A DNA stretch of 64,000 nucleotides from Eretmocerus hayati (lineage: Eukaryota; Arthropoda; Insecta; Hymenoptera; Aphelinidae): positions 147,503,121 through 147,567,120 of the forward strand of contig CM056742.1 in assembly GCA_029851415.1 (NCBI GenBank), written 5' to 3'. A program made the translations under genes and the position numbers. Positions 23,110 through 38,321 of this stretch are shown in pieces (position 1 is the first letter of the stretch; every line of letters begins with the position of its first letter). The notes below the pieces were generated by a model that was not told the origin of the DNA, searched no databases, and saw only the letters and a list, made by a program, of their open reading frames with translations.

Positions 23110-26100
23110 AAGTATCTGTTCCTTACATAGAATCACTCAACTTGCGAACAACCTCCCTGAATTACTATTTTACTGTACTATGAAGTATACTGAGAAATCC
23201 CAGAAACTTCAGACTTTTGGTCTCTAGAAGTGAAAATACAGAACAACGCTATGTGCATGTCTGAAATACTTCATACAACTTCTTTGAAGGCTCCAAAAAC
23301 ATGACCTCTCACGTAGATCATCTGGAAAAGTTCGCTAAACAACTTACATCACCAAAGTCTTGCTCCACATTTTGGGAATTTTTGAAAGTTTGTTTCTAAA
23401 TTGTCATTGATTGGGTGAGCGTTGGGGAGCCTCGTAGAATACTTGAATGGACGTAGAAGAGTCTTGACTTTCAGATTCCATGATTAGAATCGCACAATGG
23501 TAATGATGTAGGCTTGCGAGCTATCGAAAAGTGGCAAAAATACACTAAATATTGAAGAGTTTCGAAAAAAAAAAAATTTTCATGGAGAATGACAGAATGG
23601 AATAAGGTTCTCAACTGTAAGACTGAAGAACTATGACTTTTCAAGGTACTATTGAGAGTTATGGGACAGAGAATTAGGTTACATTTTTTACTAACGTGAA
23701 AAGCCGGTCAACTCGCTATTTCGTGAAAACTTCTCCGCTAAAGCATAGTGAAAGTGGTATGATACGCAAAAGTCCGAAATGTGAGACACGTTCACTAAAT
23801 ACTCACATTCAAGCTTTTACATACTGATTACACTAATGATCAAAGACGATCTCAAGTTTCCAACAAAATATCTCTATCAGAGAATTCATCATTCACATGT
23901 GAAGACAAGATACAAATATCAAATACGATTCTAGTCATTTTTATATGAATCCAAAATGTCTTTGAACTTTTTGAAAGATTCTATAGGGCGTTCCGTGACA
24001 ATTTCGTTACGTATAATTCTCAATAGCCCCCATCCGAACACATGGTACTCTAAAACGCGCGAGACTGTGAGCGTAGACCTTGATACTATTATCCGATATT
24101 TCTCGGGATTTTGGAGTCCATCCGTTGATTACAGCAAGTGTACACCGTCGAGAACGATGTAAGTACACCATGAATAACACTCATCTCTCTCCGCTTGAAC
24201 GCAATATCTTGATTCTCCCGTTGATGTATATAAATCTGCAACGGGTCAATTTCTTCCTACTTTCGTGAGTAACACAATGTATTTATCGCGGAGCCCCTAA
24301 ACAGTGTATGAGCTTAACACGTTCACTGCGACGGTGAAAACCGGCATTCCGTCCCAGAGTGCGAGAGAGTACAAACGCGTGATTTTGCACCTATAAATGT
24401 CAATCCTTTTGGAATCTCATCAGTTCGACACCTATTTACAAGACCCTCCCGAATTTACGCGGGTCCCATCGGTGGAATCCGCGAAAATTTCTATCGTGCA
24501 ATGGGGGATGAAGTGAATGATCGAACTACCAAAATTAGTGATCCTAAGATGTAATCTCTGGCTTTTCGGGAGCATTCGTTGATTTCTCGGCACCATTCCG
24601 GTAATTCGCGAGCATGGCCTGAATTGGAAGCTTTTGCCTCGTAACAACCGCGGATTGCGATTGTGATCCACGCGAGTATGGTTTTCTATCCTCGTGAATC
24701 CACGAGCCACAGCTGCTTATTCGATATACTCTTCAATTTTTTTCACTACAGGAAGTTCCTCGCACACGGAGAGATGAAACAGATTGAAGAGAGAGATGGT
24801 GCAGTTGCCATGTCAGCCATTTAGTCGGTTTGCCTCGTGGTTATTTTGCGTCTAAATTCCTGATTACTCGGCTCCATGTCGCTCAAATCACGCGTACTTT
24901 GGCTCATTTTGTAGCTTTTGACGTGAGCTTTCGAATAAGCTAAGATACGTTGTGAAATATTCAAACGGACTTGATAATATATTCACAATTTACTGGCTAT
25001 TTTTGTGTTATTTATCGGAGTTTTTGCGGAAACTGAGTTTTTATCGAGTAACTTATACAAATCAAGTCCGACACTGAAACTGGCGTGCGCATATGTCCTT
25101 TCCATCGTATATAATGAGTCAAAATTGTAACATAAGCCATTGGATGTGTCTACGTCGTTTGGTGCATACTAATAGAGCCCGAACAAAAACGGGTCCGACC
25201 CGTGGGGCCCGTTCCACCAATCGATTCCATTTTTGGTGTCCACTTTCAGGATATCCCAACAAAGGGAATTCGACTGGATTTTTTTTGCAATCAATATATC
25301 CGTGAGCAAGTCGCGGATTCGTGGCTAAATGATCAAATGAATGGACGAATAAATACATACTGCCTCAATTATTATGATTGAATTCACGCAATACATGAAT
25401 TGAGGCCACGACAACTTTATAATTTTATTAGTCTGATCATGTCGGTGAAAGATGAGAGATTTGAACTCGTACATTATACTCATACGATCGACCACCACTG
25501 TAGGTGGATGAAGTAAATTAAATATAGATAAAATGGTGCACTCGACTTCCTGATTTTGATTGTATTGTCCTACTTCATGTAGACAAATACTCAACCAAAT
25601 TAGAGGTAGATTCGATCAAATATCCTCTATAACACCAACAAGAACGTAGCAAAAAATTGTAGACCTCGTAGGCGCGTACTAGACCTGGCGAAACTGTCCA
25701 TCATCGGACTTGCAAAGAAAAAAGTGTCTTTTGAAGAAGTTCAGGATTGTATAGGTAGGATTCTTATTTCTTCTATCCATTTCATTCAATTATATAGATA
25801 GAATGTGCGAGAGTCAAAACAGACAACAATGATAATTGATAGTGAAAGTACGAGCGAGGCATACAAATGAAGAAGAGTTCAGAAAGAAAGGGGAACATAT
25901 ATAGACAAAGGCTGCGATAGTATCAGACAGCACGTGCCAGCCAGAACTACTCGTTTGCTGATTTGCGCAGCTTGTACATCAGTCGAGATACTAGCTCTGC
26001 CAGATGAAAAAAACTAAACGAGATGAATGGGAACACAAGTTTTCCTTCTCGCGTTGATGAAATCCTCCCCATATCAGCGCGACAATACACTGTTTTATCG

Positions 26101-27378
26101 AGAATTTCATTTCAATTTGTTTCCCTCGCAATCCGTTATTAGTTGAAGTACTCACTCTGCATTAATTTTCTCAAATGCATCGTGCAATGATTATCATTTT
26201 TTGCCGCAAACATTGACAAATGTATGTCATTGCAGTTTTTGAAAATTTTTCACAAAAATTAGTCCTCATTGAAGACAGCTGAATAACGTGATTCCATGGA
26301 AAAGAGGTCAACCTATTACTGGCACTTTCGAATGACCAGCTTCAATTTATTTGTTAACGTTTTTTTGAGTATTCTCAGCAACAGACAGAAATTTACAAAA
26401 TGAATTAGCATCGCAATCGAGGTTTCGTGTGAATTCCGAATACATCAAGGTAACAGCAGAAAAATCAAGGCAAGATCGAACTTTTTGATGTAATTTTAAG
26501 AATTATACAGGTTTTTTTCTATGTATCTCAACTGCGCCGTAATTGACAAGCTCGAACATTTTTTTATCATGCAAGCCCCAAACATTGAAATGAAGTATAC
26601 TCAGATTCAATATTGGCTTTGACCACAAAAATTAAAAATGTCGTGAGTCCAATAGACAATAACACCGACCATTTTCTCAGTTTCAAATGACTAGCTGTTA
26701 TTGTAGATGTTGGTCACGAACTGCAAATTCTATTGAAAACTTCAAGCATCTGGTATATAGCTGTAAAATTATCATAGTTTAATTTTGTTCAAAGCGGAGT
26801 GGCATGAAATAATGATTTCAACGTTTGTAAGGAAAAACTTTGAGTGATGGAAAAAAAATCTCATTTAGTACCGTCACAAAAATATGCATGGAGAAAATCA
26901 TCTACATTGTTCAACAATGCAGTATCGAACGAGCAAATCATTGTTTGAAATCATGAGTATCATTTCTATCGCATAATAAAAAAACGAGGTGTTAATTGAT
27001 AAAAAATTCTCTCATGGAAGTTTAGCAACAACGTGAGAGTTGTAGAAAGATATTATAAGCATCTCTCAACCTTTCAGAATGATGTATACTTATTCAAGTT
27101 AGCCATGGCGACTCTTTGGAATTCGACAACGATCTATTTTTAGCCCAAGACTTATGACAGACCCGTAATAAAAGTAATTGGACTCATCAATGAAGATTAA
27201 TAGTAAGTTCAGACCACATTTCTCGATTAGAATTGAGTTATTTGCGGGTCAATTGAGGTCTCCTCTTGGCTTGTTAGAAAAGTTTTGATCGTGTCCAAAT
27301 CTTGCAACTTGGTGATTCGTACAACTGATACGTTTGTATCCAAGGCGAAAGCTTTTAATAATTGAACCGGGATTATGA
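23110..27378. other. No gene seen; about 4.3 kb of non-coding DNA
   Basis: Frames are 92 codons or fewer and unrecognised. A short perfect palindrome ACGGGTC-C-GACCCGT sits near 25189-25203. No transposon ends or RNA genes were recognised. Confidence 0.45.
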
Positions 27379-27583
27379 GGCGCGCGTCGGTCAAAAAGAC
27401 CGACTTTTTCGTAATTTTTCAAAACGCATAGGAAAATATCTAGTTTCGGCTCTCGTAATTTCAATGTGTTCAAATGATGGCATCGCCAATTCATTCGGAC
27501 CATAAAAAGAACTAATGAGAAAATTCAAAACGGATTGGGTTAAATGTGGCTTTTTAATTTTGGTCAAAATGACCGACGCGCGC
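27379..27583. mobile_element. 205-bp MITE with GGCGCGCGTCGGTCA ends
   Basis: The left end GGCGCGCGTCGGTCA is exactly reverse-complemented at 27569-27583. Weaker pairing continues inward through A/T-rich sequence. TA dinucleotides lie two or three bases outside each end, so the true boundary may include those bases. The GC-rich ends stand out from the AT-rich surroundings. No coding capacity. Confidence 0.65.
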
Positions 27584-28908
27584 CTGTATACGGACGTAGT
27601 CGGCTTGGCGCACCTAATACTCCCTTTTTCTTTATACATATAGGGTTCACTTTTTTGGTTGGGGATAGCAATCATGTCTTGAGCGAGATATTAGAATGCT
27701 TATAATAGTATATTATGCGTCGAGTGCCAAAAATCTTTGTTCTTCCCGAAAACCTTGTTGGACGTCGGCGTGGCACGAGACGCATATGTTGTTTTATACG
27801 GCGAGACGTGGAAACACGCAGTTTCCGCGTTGAGGCGTATAAAGAAAGTTGTCCAAATTTATTTTGCTCAGTTAATCTGAAAGAGCAAGAAAGAAATGTT
27901 GACGATTTCATGGATGATCCAATTGATGCCAACCACTCTAAAAACCCCCCCTCATCATTTTTCAACTTGAAACGTCATTTTTCATATCTAACCCAAAAAT
28001 GTATCATGTTCCATATTTCCTTTCAGATTCCATTATTTCTGCCACGAAAACAGAAAGTACCAATAACCTGCTAATATTTAAAATAAAAAAGTCGTGATCA
28101 CAGCTTACTAAGACAAATACATCTCGCTGAGTCAATGAGCCCTAAAAATTTCCAAAATTACTTCAATCATGCAAGTGTCTCATCACACTCACGTTACATT
28201 ATATCGTGATTTTTTGCACACAAACACTTATCATTCAAGTCTCAAATTTCATCAAGATTTCATTCAATAATCACTGGATAAATCTCAAAAATTCTAAATC
28301 ACTAATCGAGTTTGAGCATCGAATACGGCAGAAAGTCACGAGGCTTTTGAACAGTTTTATCGCGCGTTTCAATCACATACGGCAAACCGAGTGCGCGATA
28401 AAGAGTTAGAAAATGAAAATCAAACGACCGCGACGACTCGGAAATTCCTGCATCACGAGAGCCTCGTAGATCAATTCAAATACGTAAGATTTTATATTGG
28501 CACCGCGTAGATGTGCAATTCTCTGATTAGACCCCCAATGAAGAGCCATCAGTGAAAAATGGTACTATTGGCTAGTATGATCCAGATATCCCTAGACAAG
28601 ATTCAATTAAATCGCTTTGCGATGTATTCCATTGTTTGCTGTGGAAAAGTGACAAATCCACATGCGATATATAGATAACAGCTTAGAATTTTCTCTGTTT
28701 GAGCGTATAATAACGTCAGAACGCCACTCGCACGCGATGCGCATGCAATCGCACGTTGCAGCACGAGACTGCCTCGTGAGAGCATCATCATAATCATCAG
28801 AGAACGGATCCTCATTATCTCTCCTCGACCTGCGATGATGTGCGTGATGTTCATACTACAAGAAGCAAACAGAAATGATGATGTCGCTCTTCTCGTCTAT
28901 TGCTATGG

Positions 28909-28948
<40 letters not shown>

Positions 28949-31900
28949 AGTGGTACTATGTACTTGATGATTACGAGACAAGCAAAACAGAAGAAGAGAG
29001 AATGCGGTAATCGTATGCAATTCTGATGCTCGCAGGGTTTCCTGTATAGACTTCATCATTTTTACAGTGAATGAAATGTATCCGTGAGATGACTGCAAGT
29101 ACTGGAGAAAAGATATCAGATGATAATGATGATTAGGTTGACGATGTATTATGATGAGATTTTCCGGTTCGTACCGGAGGGATGAAATTCTTATTTGTTT
29201 CAGTTGGGAATTCGAGAGTCTAACAGTAAGGGTTGAAATGAATAGTGATTATTAAAAATTTTATTTTTGCAGTTAGAGACTGACGAAAGCTGCAAATATC
29301 TATAGAGCTATAGCTGTCCGAAAGAATCATAAAGATTTTTGATAAATATGACGATCCGAAGAAAATCATTATAAATCTATAATCCGGTAGTGCGTTGTAA
29401 AATATATTCGTCAAGGTAATTGAACGTGTCACAATACTCATAGCTCAATTGAAAAAAGTTCCAAGTTTGGATGGAAGAGCAATCAATATTAGAAGAATTT
29501 CCATTTGCCATGTATATGCAAAGCATGAATATTTCGATCCCTGTGAGACTTCAGTTGAAAACCTTGAACTGAAATCAACGGCTCTGATAACATTTGTTCT
29601 GAGTATGCCGAGCCCAAGTTTGATGATTCTTTATTGATAAGAATCCCCAAGCCCACCGAAAATATCTGTAGTCATGGAAATGTTGGAAGACAACTGTAGG
29701 AGATGATGTATTTTCGTCCCTCGAATAGTCAATATTTGAATTAGGTAAGGCAAAAGTCGTTAAAATAATTTCATAACGTGTCAATTTTTTCACCTCATTC
29801 CATGACGATGATTAAACGAGAGGTTCACAAAAAGATGAGATAGAAAATAAAAAACATTCATCGGTTGTATTGACTCAATACAATGAGTGAATCGCTAAAA
29901 GCTATCAATGTTTCATTTTTTAAGTGAATATTAGAACCACAATGATGAAAAAATCTTACATTAGCGAATTGAACGACATATGTTGTGACCAAACTCTTTT
30001 TGAGTTGGATTTTGATAAGAGCACTGAATAGCACTCTCATTTCCAAAATAAAGGTCCCAAATTTTTCACACATGCAGTTGTACTGTACAGAACTAATGAT
30101 AACGATCAGAGTTGTAATTTCAAATGTCACAAGTTTATGGAATAATGATGATGAGTTTATAACCATTGTTTAGATTTTTTCCTGAGACCAAGTTTCAAGT
30201 ACATTAAGATTCGGCTTAATACAATTTTTGAACTTCAAAAGGATCTTTATTTTTGTGATGTAACTGCACATATTCAAACCCGAAATCGCCCGATTCTTTG
30301 GGAAATGCAGGAGGCTGGCCAGAAACTCTCAAAGATTTATAATATTCTTTTCGCCCCGTCTCGAAAAGAGTATTATATTTTCCGTCTCTCCGGCGTATTA
30401 TTTGAAACCGAAATTGCAAAACCCTTATCAAAGCTTGTGTGAACGAAATCAATGTTAGACCAAGTTTGATTATTTTGCATTACAAATCTGTGATGAAAAT
30501 ATGGAAAAACCGTACAAAGTCCACACAATACACCAACCTAGTCTGGAAACTATGTAATGTTCCGTATTGATGTCAGTTATCAGAATGTCTTGTTACAATT
30601 CGGTCATGAGATGTTCAAATTCGATCCGGTTGACGCACTTCGTACTCAAGCCAGAACAAAAATAGCTCCATGCTGGAAGAAAAATGAGAAAAAAGAGACA
30701 AGATGTAGTAGAAACCTGCTGGACCTGTTTTAACGGGGTTGCCGAGAAGAAAAAGTTCAAGTTCGATGCCCTAATAGTCAGCGTTTTCCCTTTTGCATAA
30801 TATTTTTTCCAAGATTGACACTTTAACATTGCAATATTGTATTTATCTAGATTCATAATTGTCCTGGGACGACAATATTGAAAGGTTTCGATTCTCCCAA
30901 AGTACGCCGAATGGGTCTGTTTGAGGCTCTATATAAGTATCTGTTTTGAAGAACTCTTATGCCTGACTCTCTAAGAATGAATCTGTATCTGGATCTATTG
31001 CGAATCGATCCTAATTCTAATATCAACATATTCCTGTTTTTATCATGCTTACTTTATACATCGTCGTAAATAGCCTGCATTAACGAAACATCTAGTTCAT
31101 TTCAAAGAAAATGGACATCTTTAAATTGAAAAGTTTAAATCTAAATCACCTACCCATGCGTTGTAGACCTTATTTGTGAACAATGCATTTTTCAGAGATT
31201 GTGAGACATGAATGATCGCTTCGTCCTACATAGTCATCCTAAAAGATTTTCGAAAAGGTGAAATGCAACATATGAAAAACTGTTCACCGTGGTATATCCT
31301 GCTATAGAAATATTTTAATACGAACATTACATCAGCTTTAACACTGGCTTCGTTCATATGTCGAAATATTTGTAAAAATATTGGCGAATCATATGAAAAT
31401 GCAGATGTCGTGAGTCTATGAAAAGTTATATCACGTGAAAAAAGTTTGCAAGACTTGTCGAGAAGTTCTAATTTTGTAACAAAGTTTTCCGTCTCTTATT
31501 CTCATCCTTTTACATCATGGAAAAAATGATTCTTTGTTTACAGAGGATGCGACGCAATGTTGTAATACTTGCATCCACCAGAAAATAATTGGACATTGGA
31601 TCTCTGTCGTGGAATCTAGCCGAGACGATGAATGGAGAATGGGATTTAGGTAACCAAGAAGAAAAGCGGCACATTTCACGTAATGCTGCACCAGAGAGTT
31701 TTGAATGAAGAAACTTGTAAGGCATCGTGAAAGAGCGCGTTGCGTTGTGCAATGTTTGCTTTGATTCCATTGCACAATTGAATTTCATTCGGATTTTGCA
31801 CTTCTTATCGAATCTTGAACGTTCTGTCGATATTATGCAAGATCTTGGTATTATGGCGAGATTTAACAGACATGTTCTAAGGAGATTGTTATAAGTCTTT

Positions 31901-34900
31901 GGGGATCGATGATGTGATTGTCCTCTGTTTCCATGAGACATAGTTCATGCTTTTGATTGAATCGCGTTTGATCGACAGAAAATGATGAGATAATCTCGAT
32001 TCATAATCATTTGTAACGACTGACTGTAGAAGAACTTCATATTAATTCGCACAAGAGATAAGAGAGAGTTGGGCGTGAGGTATTATGATCAGGATAATTT
32101 ACCCTTAATTGAGTGAATCAGCGAAATTCACAGAATTTTATTTATAATTCGTTCCTTTTATAAGAATATGATGGGATACGGTATCTAGAGTTGTGTCATT
32201 CTATAAGTATCTAAAATTTGTATTTTACCTTCTGGGTCAGATATTTCTACCACCAATCAACTGTTATGAATTATATGTGTTTCCCGAGGAATTTATCAAA
32301 ATAATCGAATTAAATATTCAAAACCAACTGAAGACTACGTATTATGTATTTTTCATACACTATGCGCAAAAACGTACTTTGCACACAGTATTACTGACTT
32401 TTACTCACGGTTAATTATCACGCATAGCATCTTTCATTACTCTGACCGAATAAAAACCGCGGCTCAACAAAATTTATAGTTCTCGTATTGAAAAAATACA
32501 CCCGCTGGTCGCTTGGAATCCTCTCGAGCAGAGTAACAAAATAACGCGATTCATACTCTGTGAGACTGTCGTATGCACCTGCATAGCAGAAGTTCTGCCC
32601 GTAGGTCAGTTACTTGCGAATCCTGTGGCCGTGTTGGTATACTATCTTTGAGAGAAATACACACTTCACCATATCTCTATCACTAGAATCGTCGACAAGG
32701 ATCCTGACATTCCGTGGATTGACTGCAGTTTGGGATTCTCAGGTAAAGTACTCATTTGCGGGTTCTGAATAGGATTTTGCTCGTGATATCAATGTGAGCG
32801 TTGTCAAAATGAGGTCAACTTTGAGTCAACAGAGCTAGTTGAGATTAGTTCAGATCGAATTTTTTCAATCATGGTGATTGAATAAATGATTGCAAAATCA
32901 TTTTTCATTATCCTACTTACTGAAATATGCAGAATGAGTGTGTGAGTTGAGCACGATACATTGTCGTCAAATTTTTCCAGGTCAGTAGCAGGGTCTGTTA
33001 TTGGTTGTGACTCTCCTTGCTCGCTCCTTGGCTGGTTCCAGTTTTCCCTCTACAGCTGCTTTTTGACAACACTAGTTTGAAAAGTGAAGATCTTTGGGCG
33101 AAGGTGAACCACGTCCATTTCCGTATGTTCATTGGGAAGCCTGATGTCATCCCAAACTCACCATTCCGTTATTGAAAAATCCCACATTGCGAGTTTTTTG
33201 ATTCTCAGCTCCCCAAGCTTTAGCAGTCGCATATAGCTGAATTTCGTTCTATCTCTTCTCTATTCCATTAGTGTAATCTTATCTGTTCCGAAAAAAACCC
33301 CACACTATGAGATGACTGTGGTATATAGAAACAACTGTGGAGAGCTGTGGTTACATCAACCCACCTGGAAAGGGCGTATTTCCTCGAATATTGACCCTGG
33401 TGCTCAGAATGATCCAAGAGAGCGTTGGCAACGCATAATAGTGATTTTTGACATGTTTTGGTACGAGAAAACATATTCCAGATTTCAAGAAGGATTGGTG
33501 ATCCGAAGGCCTTAGCATCCGCCATGTGAGTCTTAAGTCTCGTTCGACTGTGGTGACGAATTCGGTTAAATATTGCTCATTTTGTTTCGTTATTATTTTT
33601 GCTGGGGTAGTGGAATCGAAGCCTATCCCAATCGGTTCAAAACGGTTTTCGATGTAAACAGAACTGCGAAGAACATGATACAAATATCAAATCTGCATAA
33701 AAATTTGGACTAGAGGATTAAAAATGAGTTTTCTTTAAAAAATTACTTTTTTCGAGGTTATGTTGAATTTTTTCGGACTTGAAAGTGTTTTTTTGATAAA
33801 AATTCAACTCATTTTACGTCGGAATGTGTATTTTTAATATTTTCCGCGAGGAACCCAGTACCCGTTACAAATCAATCAAAGAGAACTGAAAAAGCGATTT
33901 TTTTCGAAATTTCATAAACGAAAATAGCTTACTACAACGACGCAGGGGATTCCAAGGGACTAAAAACTGTGCGTTCCATCTCATTTCATCGCACAAAAGA
34001 TATCCTCAAAGTTTCAGGAAAATCCGTGACCCAATGGCATTTAGGGTGCCCGATTAAAAAAAAATGACTCATATATTGATAAGAAATTTAGCAAAAGTCC
34101 CTCGGTAGAGTTGACCGCCTACAAGCATATACATACTAGTTATTTCGAACTTCTACATGGTCATCGATTCATTTTTACTGTACAGACGCTATCCCGAACA
34201 TGAATATCCCCTGCTTCAAAGTTTAAAGAGTGAAAAAGTTTGAACTAATTTTTTAAAGTTTCAGTTTGCACATGAATGTTTGTCTCTTGCTTGCTCAATC
34301 GTTGAGGAAAAAATCCTCCGAAATTAAAAATACTCTTGCGATTGCGAATATGTACATCAATGTGTACGAAAATATAAAAGAATAAATTACCAGAGATACG
34401 TATGAATATGGATAAGACAAGATGATTCGTAAAAAATTCCAGCGTGACAAGAATATTTCGGGAGTGATCTGGTGAATTTTTTTTTTATAACCCTGTAACT
34501 TCGATGCTGTTAAATACTTGATTGATAGAGTGAAGAATTTGACCTCAACCAAAAATAAACAAGTCATTGATTCAGCCTGATCTATCCGAACAAATGTCAA
34601 AAGAAGCATCTGATGGCCACAAGATCACACTACGATAAGCCTCTAAGCTCTGTGCTAATCCGTTAAACCGAATGACAGCAAAATTGCATTCAAGTTCAAC
34701 GATATCACTTCAAATTGATCAGAATTATGAGCAGATTCGACCAGTAAACTCAATTTAAAAAACGAACAGTCAGAAGAACATCACACTATACATACTCTCA
34801 AACTCATCAAAACTGATTAGCCATTTGCGTCTCAATCCGAAAGAGCAAAATCATCATTTAATTGAAGACTGTGTGATCTGACCAAATCGGGTGTGGGTCC

Positions 34901-36540
34901 AAAACGTGCAATAGGCAGTATATCTCGAGCTCATCTAGCTGAAACCAGATCTCTTCGATCATCGTTAATGATACTCTTCGATGTCGTGATTAATACTCTT
35001 TTGCAAGCACAATTTTTGCTCGTGTCATGGGTACTATATGCGTGAAATTGCCATCGTCGCGGGGAGGCTATATATATATTCGATGCGCAAGTTAGTTTCT
35101 CGAGAGTCAACAGAATGATTAGCGGCTTGACTGATTTAGTTGTATGGTATACACTTTTTTTATTTTTCACTCTCTCTATATCACTCTTTTGTGAGTAGCG
35201 CAAAACGATGAGCTGTTGGAGACTAAACTCGATCGTCTTCGCATCAGGCGAGACACTCTGGTAAAACATGAGGAAAAAGAACGTCGATGCGTCACGACGA
35301 CGGAGGCCCCCAGCAAACAATGAAACTATATTCTGGCAATCGTATCCTCGATTCAGTTCGCTGCCTTGTTTAGTTGTCTGATGTATTGTATTATTGAGAG
35401 ATGAGTAAACTCATGCTATTAAATTGATGCAAATTTTGTGTTCTATTAAAAGTCAACTTGCCTGTAGTAGCGTTCAAATCTTTGGATAAACGAGATATCT
35501 ATTTTCCAGAATATAACGATAGTGCAGCGCTTCTCACAGATAACCCGAGAAAGGAAGAACTCGCCCATTAGCAAGAGTTTCGATCGTCAACTAAGCTTGA
35601 CTATCAAATTAACAATTATCTACCAGTATATGAAGACAATATATCGAAGGGGTGGGCTCGGCATTATTATTTATTGTGCGGTAGCAACACGTGAAATTTT
35701 TTTTGAAGTGAGGATTCATCAGATAAACGTCGAGGTAAACTCAGCCAGAAGCATCACAAATATCCGTAATCAGTCTGACAGATATGATAAGCAAGATTTG
35801 CTTGCAGAATCATTTTCCTTCTTTACTCTCACTTTTGTTGCTTTTATTCGAGACAATGACTTAGCAGTTGAGTGACCTGATTGTCTGAGATGTAAGTGCC
35901 AACCAATTGATCAATCATCAGAATTAAGACCATCAGATTTTGGGTCAATAATAAAGACTGAACAAAGTAATAAAATAGAATGTAATATTTGGAAAATGAC
36001 GCGAATTTCGAGTTATTGGTTTCAGTCCTCATAAGTTTGGAACAAGATATGATTCACGGTAAAAAATGATACGGTATCAACATTTCAAAAAAGGAATCTG
36101 CATACCCGCCGACCGTTGATTCATCAAAAACCCGCCCGATGAATCATTACTGATGGTACCAACAAAGGCGTATAATGCTCGTTCTATTTCCTCTGGATAG
36201 TGAAAGTGGAATTAAATTGGTGCAGTGTTTTCAAAGCGCTCGCTGGTACAAGAGTTCAATTGCATTGATCGTAGACCAATTAAGACCAAATCGATCTGGA
36301 GATTCTATCACGATTTATTATAAACGTGAAAATGCCTCGGCTCAAGATGTGATAGATAATGTCACAAGTGACAATAAAATTTTAGAAGAAAATTCTAAAT
36401 ATTGGAAGAGAGGTAGATGTTAAGATACCAAAAAAATTGAAAACAATTTTTTTAGTCAAGTGTGTGATCCAGTAACAATTCGAGATATCCAACGACTCCA
36501 GCGCCAACTTCCACGTATCGTAGTGGTACGAGTGGTCGAT
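27584..36540. other. No gene seen; about 9 kb of AT-rich DNA
   Basis: The longest frame is 143 codons on the minus strand (31510-31941). It has no domain, overlaps another frame and shows no coding-like composition. Apart from the poly-A tract at 28909 I recognise nothing here. Confidence 0.45.
28909..28946. repeat. Uninterrupted run of 38 A
   Basis: Thirty-eight consecutive A bases. It may be a simple tract or the tail of a retroposed RNA on the plus strand, but the sequence before it is not recognisable and no flanking duplication was found. Assembly length is probably approximate. Confidence 0.85.
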
Positions 36541-36543
36541 TTG

Positions 36544-36623
36544 CGAAGCTCTTATTATACCCCTAGTATATATAGCATCACCATCGATAGGTATACTTAT
36601 ACATTAGGGGTATAAGAGCTTCG
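36544..36623. repeat. Hairpin: 26-bp inverted repeat
   Basis: CGAAGCTCTTATTATACCCC at 36544 pairs with GGGGTATAAGAGCTTCG at 36607-36623, with a 3-base indel and a loop of about 27 bases. It may be the core of a small inverted-repeat element; the ends are not defined. Confidence 0.7.
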
Positions 36624-36724
36624 ACACATGATCCGCTAGGTGCGCTACAGTCGGGGGACATCTCCAATAAACCTATTATCATGCAATGACGCAACATGAA
36701 TGAAGTGAAATACAGACAAACTCC

Positions 36725-37385
36725 AGTATCCGCGATCCACGCAATACCTCAGTTATCGTATTTAGGACAAATGTGCGCGGTATACGCGGTATTTTTCCCC
36801 GTTATTCGCGGTATGATGACCCAAGTTATGAAATTTTAATGAATTGACGACTTTTTTCGATGTTCTTTAAGCGCGTTGGACTATCGATTCTGGTTGCGAA
36901 TTATGATTCCGCGTAATAAAATCGACGACTACGATCTCTACCTTGTCACCACAAACATGGACAATAGTGAGCTAGCTTTCTCGATTGTCAAGATTCAGAT
37001 TATTTTTGTTTCGAGAATTTGTTATTGTTATCCAGTTATTCTTGTTGAGTAGATCAACCTCATGGGGCATTCTGAATTTAATTGTTCAACAATGACTCCA
37101 CCAAAAACAATTTTTAAATTGTTGGAGCAAAAAGAACAAGTCAGCGGCTTAATGATAATAGACTCAAAGTTCTGGATGCTGATGAACATATAAATGCTCA
37201 TAAGAAATACTTCAAAAACTTTTAAAGCGGATGTTCAACATTTATTTCAAAAGGAACAGATTGAAACTTTTAAACGACCCTGAAAGTTTGATTTTCACAG
37301 AATGATTACTATTGGGTGATTTTTGTAACGGATCGCCTATTTCCTATAAGCCGCTTACACCCCGGTATTCGCGATATCCGTACCC
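36725..37385. repeat. Possible remnant of a pogo/Tigger-like DNA transposon
   Basis: The edges carry CGCGGTAT-type words: CCCCGTTATTCGCGGTAT near 36798 and CCCCGGTATTCGCGATAT near 37363, and a CAGTATCCGCGATCCACGC start near 36723. Such words resemble pogo/Tigger ends. The interior is AT-rich with only tiny frames. The two clear copies are in direct rather than inverted orientation, so this call is weak. Confidence 0.25.
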
Positions 37386-37517
37386 GCGGTGATTTTCAAA
37401 AACCAACTCTCCGGAAGAATTCGAGTGAAATTTGACCACTTGAAGCCAGTCAACCTTGTAACTCGCTTCAAGTAAAATTTTCACTCGAATTCATTTAGGG
37501 AGAATTAACCGCGAGTA
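37379..37517. repeat. 139-bp inverted repeat
   Basis: Both arms read, going inward, GTAC(C/T)CGCGGT, then CTCC, GAATTCGAGTGAAA and ACTTGAAGC, with about 20 bases between them. It is a compact hairpin with no coding content, probably a small MITE. Confidence 0.7.
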
Positions 37518-38321
37518 CCATCAGGATTTGCTTGTATTGTGAGAATCTGGTGTATGGAATTATTCATAGATATACTGTCTAACGTAGAATGAATTCAGTA
37601 TTCTTCAGGCATGTGTCAAAATATGAACTACGACAAGAGTAAACTATGTCTTACCAGTAACCATACGAGTAATTGATTATAGAAACAGGAATTAATAGTT
37701 TCATTCCATGAGTATTCGAATACATTATGCATCAAATACCGAGTCAAATACCGTGTAGCAGTCATTTGTCAACCCCCAAACTTCATGCAACTGCGTCTAC
37801 AAGCTGTAAGTAGCGTTCTGTATCTTGTGAGATAAGACCTCATTGGGGTGATCAAAATTTTGGAATTACCTCTCGAGTGTGACTATCCAGAGACGGTATT
37901 GATGTTAATATCTCATCAAAACATTGCAATGCCATGGATTCAAAATCCACCACTAAGGAAATTGTGAAGATATTTCATCTTGAAAGTGTTTTCACAGGTC
38001 CATTAGCTCATGATTTGGAGTCTCTGGTATAATAATAGGATTATTCTACAAAATATCTTCGCAAAGTATCACATATTTTGACAAAATCGTAATTTTATTC
38101 ATCAGCTCAACCTTGGTGAATAATTTCGTTGGAGAATATTTCAGGAAAGTAAATGTTCTTCAACCCACTCGAAATCACTCATTCTGAATCTTGGATAGGT
38201 CATTGCTATTCACAACCTAGTTCGCCGACAAAAATATTCACGAATGAGACGACTTTAAAAAAAACTATGGAAGTCTTAGATATGAGTTCTACAGTAACTG
38301 TTTTCTACGTTAGTGCAATAT

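Noticed and set aside
28856..29098. Frame with a poly-Phe run (and the poly-Lys frame on the other strand)
   Set aside because: Created by the 38-A tract.
31510..31941. 143-codon minus-strand frame, the longest outside the transposase
   Set aside because: No domain, random-looking composition, and an overlapping frame of 86 codons in another phase. Length alone is plausible by chance in 64 kb.
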